From Vulgatibacter incomptus_A (lineage in GTDB: Bacteria; Myxococcota; Myxococcia; Myxococcales; Vulgatibacteraceae), in contig JBEBXK010000014.1 in the NCBI GenBank assembly GCA_040391605.1, positions 29,667-93,666 on the forward strand: a stretch of DNA of 64,000 nt, in the 5' to 3' direction. The position numbers and the translations under genes were made by a program. Under the pieces are notes generated by a model that made no database searches, was not told the origin of the DNA, and was given only the letters and a program-made list of their open reading frames with translations. Within the stretch, counting starts at the first letter, position 1; every line of letters begins with the position of its first letter. Positions 49,637 to 57,400 of the stretch are shown here, in pieces.

Positions 49637-52444
49637 ATGTCGGTGCCGATCGCGCTCGCGTTGACGTTGATGGCTTGCGGCGACGAGCCGGAGCCCCGCC
49701 GGGAGACGCCGGGATGGCAGATCGTCGCCGAGCGCGGCGACGAAGCGCTGCTGGCGATCGGCGGGCGATCCTCCCGCGACGTCTACGCGGTGGGGAGCGA
49801 TAAGGGCAGGGGCCCGCTGGCGCTGCACTTCGACGGCGAGGTGTGGAGGCGCGTAGACGTCGGAGTCCGCGGCGATCTCTGGTGGGTCTTTGCGCTGCCC
49901 GACGGCCCCGTGCTGATGGGCGGCGGGAACGCGAACATCCTGCGCCTCGATGAGGCGGGCGTCGTCCGGATGCCCACGCCGGGGCTGGCGCGGCACACGG
50001 TCTACGGGATCTGGGGACGAAGCGAAGACGACATTTATGCGGTGGGAAGCGCCGGAGGGGATTTCGGCTTCATCTGGCATTACGACGGGGAGGCATGGTC
50101 CGACGTGGCGCTCCCGGCAGGCGAACGGCCCGAAGGGAAGGTGGACGGCTTCTTCAAGGTCTCAGGAGATGGGAACGGCAACGTCTGGGTCGTCGGCGCC
50201 AGGGGCCTGATCCTGCGCTCTCGCGACGGCGGTGACTTCGTCCCGGTGGAGAGTGGCATGGCACGGCGTCTCTTCACCGTCGACGCCAGGGACGATCGGG
50301 TGGTGGCGGTGGGCGGAGAGGGCAGCGGCGCGCTGCTGGAATGGAACGACGACGACGCCGGCTTCGTCGATCGAACGCCGGACGGCGCGCCGATCCTGCA
50401 GGGCGTGGCGCTGGGTGCAGGAGGAACGGGTTGGGCGGTCGGCGCTGCCGGTGAGATCTTCGAGTCCGCGGACTCCGGCTGGAGGCGAGCCGACCACGGG
50501 CTCGATCTGGACATCCAATCCCTTCACGCAGTGTGGATAGATGACATCAGTGGTGTCTGGGCCGTCGGCGGGAACGTGCTCTCCAGCGAGCTCGACGCCG
50601 GCGCGCTGATCCACCGCGGGGACGCCATCCCTGCGGTGGACGAGGCCCTGCTCCGCCTACCCCCCGAGCCCAAGGAGCACCTTTGTCCGGAATCGGAGAT
50701 CGATCCCGTTCCGGACGGTTCCATCGCGAGGCGCTGGAATGAGCAGGCCCTCGGCGCCATCCGCCGCAACACACCGCACCCCGGCGTTCACGCCAGGAAT
50801 CTCTTCCACCTCTCCGCGTCGATCTGGGACGCGTGGTCTGCCTACGATCCCCTTCTTGGCAGCGTCTTCCACGCGGAGAACCATCCGGCGGACGACGTCA
50901 CCGCCGCCAGGGAGCAGGCCATCAGCCACGCGGCCTATGGCTTGCTCGTGCATCGCTACCGCGACGCCGTCGGCGGCGAGGTCTCCACCGCCTGCTTCCG
51001 TGCCCTGATGCAGCGGCTCGGCTACGACCCCGACGATGATCGGGTCGAAGGGGCGGAGCCAGCGGCGGTAGGCAATCGGATCGCGGCCGTCGTCATCGAG
51101 GCGGGGAGGGACGACGGCGCCAACGAGGCCAACGGCTACGCCGATACGACGGGCTATCAATCCATCAACCCTGCCTTGGTGGTGAAGGAGCCCGGGGCGG
51201 AGATGATCGATCCCAACATCTGGCAGCCCCTCGACCTGGCGGTGGCGGTCACCCAGAACGGGATCCCGATCGGCGGAGGCGTGCAGGCGTACATCGGGGC
51301 CAACTGGGGGCGGGTGCGTCCCTTCGCGATGCGGCGGCCCGAGGCGGGCGGCGTCTACCACGATCCGGGGCCCCCTCCCATCGTAGGGCCGGAGCTGCGC
51401 GATCAGGTGGTCGAGGTGATCCGGCTCTCCTCGCACCTCGATGACCAACAGGCCATCGACCTCTCGCCCGGCGCCATGGGGAACAACCCCCTGGGTGGGG
51501 ACGACGGGCAGGGATATCCTCTCAACCCGGTCACCGGCGCCGCCTACGAGGCGAACGTGTCTTCGATCGGCGATTTCGGCAGGGTCCTCGCCGAGTTCTG
51601 GGCTGATGGCCCGGACTCAGAGACGCCTCCCGGCCATTGGAATGTCCTCGCCAACTCCGTCGCCGATCATCCCGACAGCAGCCTGCGGCTGGGAGGAGAG
51701 GGCCCCGTGCTCGAGCGCCTGGAGTGGGACGTGAAGGTCTACCTCGCCCTGAACGGCGCCCTCCACGACGCCGCCATCGCCGCCTGGGAGATCAAGCGGG
51801 AGTACCTCACCGTCCGCCCGATCTCTCTGGTGCGTCACCTCGGCGGGCTCGGCCAAAGCTCTGACCCCGAGGGACCCTCTTTTCATCCCGACGGCTTGCC
51901 GCTGGTCGACGACCTCATCGAGGTCGTCACCGACGGGACCATCGCCCCAGGCCAGCGCCACGCTCACCTCGCAGCCTACGTGGGCGAGGTCGCCATCCGT
52001 TCGTGGCGCGGCGAGCCCGGCGATCGCGTCAACGAAGTCGGAGGCGTAGGTTGGATCCGCGCCGTCGAGTGGATGCCCTACCAGCTCCGCACCTTCGTCA
52101 CCCCGGCCTTCCCCGGCTTTGTCTCCGGTCACAGCACGTTCAGCCGCACCGGCGCCGAGGTCCTCACCGAGCTCACGGGTAGCCCTTTCTTCCCGGGAGG
52201 CCTCGGCGAGTACGTCGCCCACCCAGGCATCCTCCGCTTCGAGAAGGGGCCTAGCGCAGCGGTACGGCTCCAATGGGCCACCTATTACGACGCCGCCGAT
52301 CAGGCCGGCCGCTCCCGCCTCTGGGGCGGCATCCACGTCCGCGCTGACGATCTCGTCGGCCGCCGCATCGGCAGCCAGGTCGGTCTCGACGCGGTGGCGC
52401 ATGCCCGCAGCTACTTCCGCGACGCTAGCGTACCCCTACGATGA
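49637..52444 (+). CDS. Lipoprotein with N-terminal propeller and vanadium-haloperoxidase-like domain
   Basis: A 935-residue protein. From the ATG at 49637 it begins SVPIALALTLMACGDEPEP, a good lipobox; earlier in-frame starts would add a long n-region. Residues about 20-380 are a beta-propeller with recurring motifs DVYAVGSDKG, DIYAVGSAGG, NVWVVGARG, GWAVGAAG and GVWAVGG. The rest is a PAP2-fold haloperoxidase-like domain. The vanadate ligands keep the spacing of chloroperoxidase: Lys and Arg in KREYLTVRP (seven apart), SGHS near 829, and Arg-x5-His in SRLWGGIHV near 897. Whether it binds vanadate or acts as a phosphatase is not shown by sequence. Confidence 0.85.
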   Translation: MSVPIALALTLMACGDEPEPRRETPGWQIVAERGDEALLAIGGRSSRDVYAVGSDKGRGPLALHFDGEVWRRVDVGVRGDLWWVFALPDGPVLMGGGNANILRLDEAGVVRMPTPGLARHTVYGIWGRSEDDIYAVGSAGGDFGFIWHYDGEAWSDVALPAGERPEGKVDGFFKVSGDGNGNVWVVGARGLILRSRDGGDFVPVESGMARRLFTVDARDDRVVAVGGEGSGALLEWNDDDAGFVDRTPDGAPILQGVALGAGGTGWAVGAAGEIFESADSGWRRADHGLDLDIQSLHAVWIDDISGVWAVGGNVLSSELDAGALIHRGDAIPAVDEALLRLPPEPKEHLCPESEIDPVPDGSIARRWNEQALGAIRRNTPHPGVHARNLFHLSASIWDAWSAYDPLLGSVFHAENHPADDVTAAREQAISHAAYGLLVHRYRDAVGGEVSTACFRALMQRLGYDPDDDRVEGAEPAAVGNRIAAVVIEAGRDDGANEANGYADTTGYQSINPALVVKEPGAEMIDPNIWQPLDLAVAVTQNGIPIGGGVQAYIGANWGRVRPFAMRRPEAGGVYHDPGPPPIVGPELRDQVVEVIRLSSHLDDQQAIDLSPGAMGNNPLGGDDGQGYPLNPVTGAAYEANVSSIGDFGRVLAEFWADGPDSETPPGHWNVLANSVADHPDSSLRLGGEGPVLERLEWDVKVYLALNGALHDAAIAAWEIKREYLTVRPISLVRHLGGLGQSSDPEGPSFHPDGLPLVDDLIEVVTDGTIAPGQRHAHLAAYVGEVAIRSWRGEPGDRVNEVGGVGWIRAVEWMPYQLRTFVTPAFPGFVSGHSTFSRTGAEVLTELTGSPFFPGGLGEYVAHPGILRFEKGPSAAVRLQWATYYDAADQAGRSRLWGGIHVRADDLVGRRIGSQVGLDAVAHARSYFRDASVPLR

Positions 52445-52480
52445 AGGCTCACCTCTTGAGCTGGAGCCGAGCGATCACGG

Positions 52481-52509
52481 AGAGGAGCCGCCGCGCGCAG
52501 CGCGCGTGA
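52481..52509 (-). repeat. Post-terminator repeat element (kamA side)
   Basis: On the minus strand it reads TCACGCGCGCTGCGCGCGGC and GGCTCCTC, the same core as at 22926 and 23030. It lies past the hairpin 52550-52571 in the orientation of kamA. Confidence 0.75.
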
Positions 52510-52549
52510 ACCCACGCCCCCGCGTTGCGCGTTGGTCGCGTAGTCTCCC

Positions 52550-52571
52550 GGCGCCGCAAGTATGCGGCGCC
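52550..52571. terminator. Perfect hairpin between haloperoxidase-like gene and kamA
   Basis: GGCGCCGC-AAGTAT-GCGGCGCC, eight-base perfect arms, 24 bases past the kamA stop. There is no T-run on either strand, so if it terminates it is not by the classic mechanism. Confidence 0.45.
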
Positions 52572-52595
52572 GCGCTCGTCTGGTCTCGTCCTTGG

Positions 52596-53744
52596 TCAGG
52601 CGGCGAGAGCGTTGGGATTGCCGAGGCTGGTCACGGGGCGCAGATCGTCGAGCCAGAGGGCTTCGTCATCGCGTTCGAAGACCATGAAGCGGCCCTCGTT
52701 CGAGGGGTGCAGCGCGCGGTGGTAGCGCATGTACATATGCCGCTCGTCCATCCCCACGATCTCGATCTTGCCGGTGTCGTGAGACATCGCGTAGCGAGCG
52801 CGCTTGGCCAGCCCCGAGACCCGGGACTTCGCCTCCTCCACCAGCTCGAAGCAGCGGCGGATCGGCAGCGCGTACGGTTCGTTGCCTGCGGTGGGTCTGC
52901 CCTGGAAGACGTAGTACTGCGGCGCCCCGATGAAGGAGAGCTTCTCCCACATCTCGGCGAGGGCGTCCGCGTCGTCGTTCACGCCGCGGATCAGCGGACA
53001 TTGATTGACTACGATCGCCCCGGCGCGGAGCAGGGCCGCGATCCCCTCCATCGCCCCGGCGGTGAGCTCTCGCGGATGATCGAAGTGGGCCATCACGTAG
53101 ATCCGCTTCTGCGCCGTGGAGTAGGTCGAGATCAGCTCCAGGAGGGCAGGGTCGTCCAGCACCCGCCACGGGTTGAATGCCGGCATCTTGCTGCCGATTC
53201 GGATGATCCCGACGTGTGGGATCTCGCGGAGGCTCGAGATGATCTCCCGCAGCCGTCGGGTGGCCATCAGCAGCGGGTCGCCACCGGTGAGGAGTACGTT
53301 GCTGATCTCCGGGTGGGCTTCGATGTAGCGGATGCCCGCCGAGACGTCCAAGGAGACCTCGTCGTTGTCATCCATGAAGAGGCGCTTTCGAAAGCAATAG
53401 CGGCAATACGCCCCACATACCTCGTTGCAGAGCAGCAGCGCGGTGTCTCTATATTTATGCTGCACCCCCTTCGTCACCGTGACCGCCGCCTCGTTGGAGG
53501 CGTCCAGCCTCCCCCAATCGTTCAGCTCCTCGAGCCGGGGGATCACGAGCTGCCGGATCGGATCCTTCGGATCCTCCCAGTCGATCAGCCCGAGATAGTA
53601 GTCGTTCGCCCGAAAGACATACTTCTCCGAGACCGCCTTCAGATCGCGCCGGACGTCCTCTGGGATGTTCTCCAACTTGTCGATGTCACGCACATAGCTG
53701 ACCTTCGTCTTCGTCGTCGGATCCTTCGGAGTTGTAGTGGTCAT
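52596..53744 (-). CDS. kamA: KamA-family radical SAM aminomutase
   Basis: A 382-residue radical SAM, PLP-dependent enzyme of the lysine 2,3-aminomutase family. The Fe-S cysteines are in CNEVCGAYCRYCFRKRLF (Cx3Cx2C in CGAYCRYC), and VLLTGGDPLLM is conserved. The PLP Lys is probable in SHDTGKIEIVG, where classical enzymes have a Gly-rich GGGGK loop, so the loop is altered here. The ATG at 53744 has a GGGAGA site. No beta-lysine acetyltransferase (AblB) or EF-P gene is adjacent, so the substrate (lysine, glutamate, or an EF-P residue as in EpmB) is not settled. Confidence 0.85.
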   Translation of the reverse strand: MTTTTPKDPTTKTKVSYVRDIDKLENIPEDVRRDLKAVSEKYVFRANDYYLGLIDWEDPKDPIRQLVIPRLEELNDWGRLDASNEAAVTVTKGVQHKYRDTALLLCNEVCGAYCRYCFRKRLFMDDNDEVSLDVSAGIRYIEAHPEISNVLLTGGDPLLMATRRLREIISSLREIPHVGIIRIGSKMPAFNPWRVLDDPALLELISTYSTAQKRIYVMAHFDHPRELTAGAMEGIAALLRAGAIVVNQCPLIRGVNDDADALAEMWEKLSFIGAPQYYVFQGRPTAGNEPYALPIRRCFELVEEAKSRVSGLAKRARYAMSHDTGKIEIVGMDERHMYMRYHRALHPSNEGRFMVFERDDEALWLDDLRPVTSLGNPNALAA

Positions 53745-54489
53745 TGAATCTCCCGGGTTGAGGCGCCTTCCAGGGAGCGGCCGTCGATGTCGACGAACCG
53801 AGCGGATGGCGCGTTGCGAGCCAGGCGCCCTTCCAATCAAGCGGGCGCAAGAGCCGGAGCCAAGCGAACGCGGCAGCCCATTGGCCGCACGGGCAGCGCT
53901 CCGGTTGAAAGCTGCCATGGCCCTGCGGCTCGATCGCGAGCATCAGGCGGGCCGGCAGCTAGAGGGTCGACCGACCACGTGGGCCTGCACTACAAGCGCC
54001 GCGACCGATCGATCGCGAGGACCCTACTATAGTTGGACAGTGAACTCAACGTGGCCCGCGCGCGCGTCCTGGCGCCAGCGAGCTGCGGAGCTTCCCGGTT
54101 CTTCGGTATCATCCGCTCGCCATGGACCTGCCGCGCCGGCTGAGCGCGACCTGACCTGCCGGGAACCGAAGCGATCCTCAGACCGATCTATAAGAAAATT
54201 GCGATCTTGGGAGCCCGTTGCGCCGGAGATGGACCGTGAAGCACGCGGTGCCGATCAGGCCCTCGTGCGCGACGATGCGATCGAGCGGGAGGAGGCATAT
54301 GGCGGACGATGGTCCCCATGAACCGTTGGAGTCTCAACTAAACGATATTTGGATCAGCGGTCTCGTCCATTGACATTCGGAAGATGGCTGTGTTTCGCTC
54401 ATGTCCTACCTACCTACCGATGGGCGGAAGCGGATCAGGTTGGGATGCATACAGCCTTGATCCGTTGCGCGCAGGATGCGGAGCGAGCG
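53745..54489. other. Long divergent region between kamA and the giant lipoprotein
   Basis: 745 bases with no convincing gene. The first 450 are GC-rich with only unlikely open frames. The last 300 are noticeably AT-richer and contain a 24-codon open frame with a strong ribosome-binding site (54299-54373) and a TTGACA (54370-54375) without a good -10 partner. Presumably it includes the promoters of kamA and of the 1906-residue gene. Confidence 0.5.
54299..54373 (+). CDS. Possible 24-residue leader peptide or gene remnant
   Basis: ATG at 54299 preceded by GGGAGGAGG; the product would be MADDGPHEPLESQ followed by LNDIWISGLVH. It ends about 117 bases before the giant lipoprotein start. It could be a leader peptide, the 5' stump of a lost gene, or chance. 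Confidence 0.2.
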   Translation: MADDGPHEPLESQLNDIWISGLVH

Positions 54490-57400
54490 ATGAAGCGTGG
54501 TTCGTTGCTGTTTGCGTCGATGGCGGTCCTTTCAATTCTTGCGTGCGGCGAGTCCGAGCCACGTGACCGACCCGGTCCGGGACCGGAAGTCATCTCCTTT
54601 GGCGCTTCGAAGAGCGAGATCGCTGCCGGGGAGTCGACGGTCCTCTCCTGGACTACGACGGGCGCGACGAAGGTCGAGCTCTTCGGCGGCGACCTGCCGG
54701 TCGATACCGAAGAGGCATGGGGGGCCGAGGGACTCGTCGAAATCTGGCCCGCTGCGGACACGACCTACGAGCTCGTCGCCAGCGACGCGCTGGGCGCAAA
54801 GGCGACCGCCGCCGTCGTCGTAAAGGTGCGGCCGGCGGGCGAACCGCGGATCCTCTCGTTCGCCGCCGAGCCGGATGCGATCGGTCCCGGAGAGGCAACC
54901 ACCCTCCGTTGGGCCACCGCTGATGCCGAGGCGGTGCAGATCCTGACCAGCGGTGGGGGAGAGCCGCTCCTCGTAGAGCCCGCTGCCCTGGAAGGGTCCG
55001 TCTCCGTCACGGTGTCGGAGACGACCACCTTCACCCTCGAGGCCCGGCGCGGTGAGGCGAAGGTCACCGCCGATGTGACGGTGAGGATGGCGACCGCGCC
55101 TGTAGTCGAGTTCTCGGCGGCGTCGGAGACGGTGGACTTCGGCGACTCGACGAGCCTCATCTGGAGCGCGCCGGGCGCCACGAAGGTGGTCCTCGCGGCG
55201 GAGGGGATCACGCTCTTCGAGGACGTTCTGGAGACCGGCAGCCACGAGGTATCGCCGGAGCGGTTCACCTCTTACACCCTCGTGGCCTCGAACGATTGGG
55301 GCAGCACCACCGTGAGCGCCGTCGTCGCGGTGCGGCCTTTGGTGATCTCGTTCACTTCGAGTGGGGTGGGACTGATGGTCGGCATCGGCGATCTGCTCAC
55401 CCTATCCTGGCAGACCGCCGGCGCCGAGCGCGTGGTCGTAACCAACCTCGCGGGCTTCGACTACGAGGTGCCCGCCGCCGATCGCGCGGCCGGATCGATC
55501 GTCGCTCCGGTGGCCGAGAATGGCTCCTTTCGGATCTCCGCCACGCTCGAGGGCGTGGTGGTGACGCAGACCACCGAGGTGCTGCTCGCTCCCGCTCCCT
55601 CGATCGACCATTTCTTGGCCGAACCTGCGATCGTGACGGCGACGACGGGGCAGGTGGGGCGGACGACGCTCACCTGGTCGACCCACGACGCGGACCGGGT
55701 CTCGATCGTCGCGATTCCCGGTGGAGAGCTCGACCTTTCGGGCACGACCCCGATGTTCGGCTCGGTCGACGTGTCGATCTCCACCAACACGCGGTTCGAG
55801 CTCACCGCGGGGAGCAAGACCCTCGAGCGAACCGCCACCATCGACGTGCGGGCCGTAGAGCCCGCGGCGATCACGGCGCTCGAGGCGCAGCCGCTCCGGG
55901 TGGGCGCGGGCGAGAGCTTCCTGCTCTCGTGGACGACGACCGGGGCAGAAGCGATCCGCCTCGAGCAGGACGGCAGCCCGATCGCCATCGAGCCGTCGGA
56001 GCTTGCCGGCCAGTACACTGCGCAGATCGCGGCTGATGCCACCTTCACCCTCTTCGCCGCGAACGAGGCGGGCGACGAGGTCGAGCGGTCGATCGACATC
56101 CACGTGGGCGCACCGATCGTCAGCCACTTCGACGCAGATCGGACGGAGGTCGATCCGGGGGAGACGGTGCAGCTCTCCTGGGAGAACATCGGTGGGGTCT
56201 CGCTCGTCGTCACCGGCCCCGGCGGCGCGATCCCTGGTTGCGCGACCACCGACCTCTCGACGATCGAGTCGGGTGGATGTTCGTTCGTCGTGGCGGCCAT
56301 CGGCGACCGCCTCGATCTCGAGATGGCGGTCGAGAACGGGATCGGGCAGGTGAGGCGGGCGACCGTGGCGATCGAGATCAACCTCGACGCGCGCATCGTC
56401 TCGTTCACGACCCAATCCGCCGCGGTCAGCTCCGGAGACCCCATCGTGCTGGCCTGGGACGTGACCACCGATTCGCTGGGACAGCCGACGACCCTCACCC
56501 TGGAGGACGATCTCGGCGTTACCTGGCCCCTCGCCGGTCTCGACCCGCTCCATGACTCGCTCACCGTCACCGCCTCGACGGCCGGTACGAGGACCTTCAC
56601 GCTGGCCGCGACGTCGCTCGATGGAGCGGTGGTGACCGCGACGGTCGACGTGGAAGTCCATGCCTTGCCGACCTTGGACCTCGTCGCGCTCTCCGGCGAC
56701 TACGACCCGGGGGCGGGAGCGCCCTTCCAGCTCTCCTGGACCACCACCGATGCCACCTCGCTGTCGGTCCATGAGCTGGACGAGGAGGGGGAGCCGGTTC
56801 TACCCGCGATCTTCGAGGCGGATCCGGTGGAGTTGGCGGCGGGGACGGGCGTCCTCGAGCTCGAGCCGACGGCTCTCACCACCTGGCAGGCCGTGGCCAC
56901 GAATGCGCTCGGTCGGCGTGTCGTCGCGGCGGCCTCGGTGCAGTTCGTCCCCCTCGATCTCGTCTGGTTCGAGGCGGATCCGCTGGAGATCATCGCCGGT
57001 GATTCGGTGACCTTGGACTGGTGGGCGGTGGGCGCGTCCGGGGTCTCCATTACGAATGTACCCCAGGGCTACATCGTGGGCGGTCCGACCGAGCCCTTCA
57101 TCGACCTCTCGCAGAGCCTCACCGCCCTCGAGGCCCCCTACGGGGATCCGTGCAACTCCTCGTACATCGACGAGGGCTGCCCCCTGATCGACTTCCCGGA
57201 CGACTTCTCATTCAACTTCGAGGGAGCGGATCGAGTGCAGGCCCGTGTCTACGTGAACGGCTTCCTCAGCTTCGATCTCGCGCGGACCGGCCAGAGCTAC
57301 GTGATCGACGAGCTCCCCTCCTCGTACGATTCGTACGTTCACGTGGCACCATTTTGGGCCGATCTCGATCCGAACGTGAACGGCAGGATCCTGTACGAGA

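Noticed and set aside
53745..54321. 194-codon plus-strand gene between kamA and the giant lipoprotein
   Set aside because: Arg/Ala/Ser-rich sequence without motif; begins antisense to the kamA start and has no ribosome-binding site.
54370..54398. Sigma-70 promoter for the giant lipoprotein gene
   Set aside because: A good TTGACA is present but the sequence 17 bases on (TTTCGC) is not an acceptable -10 box.
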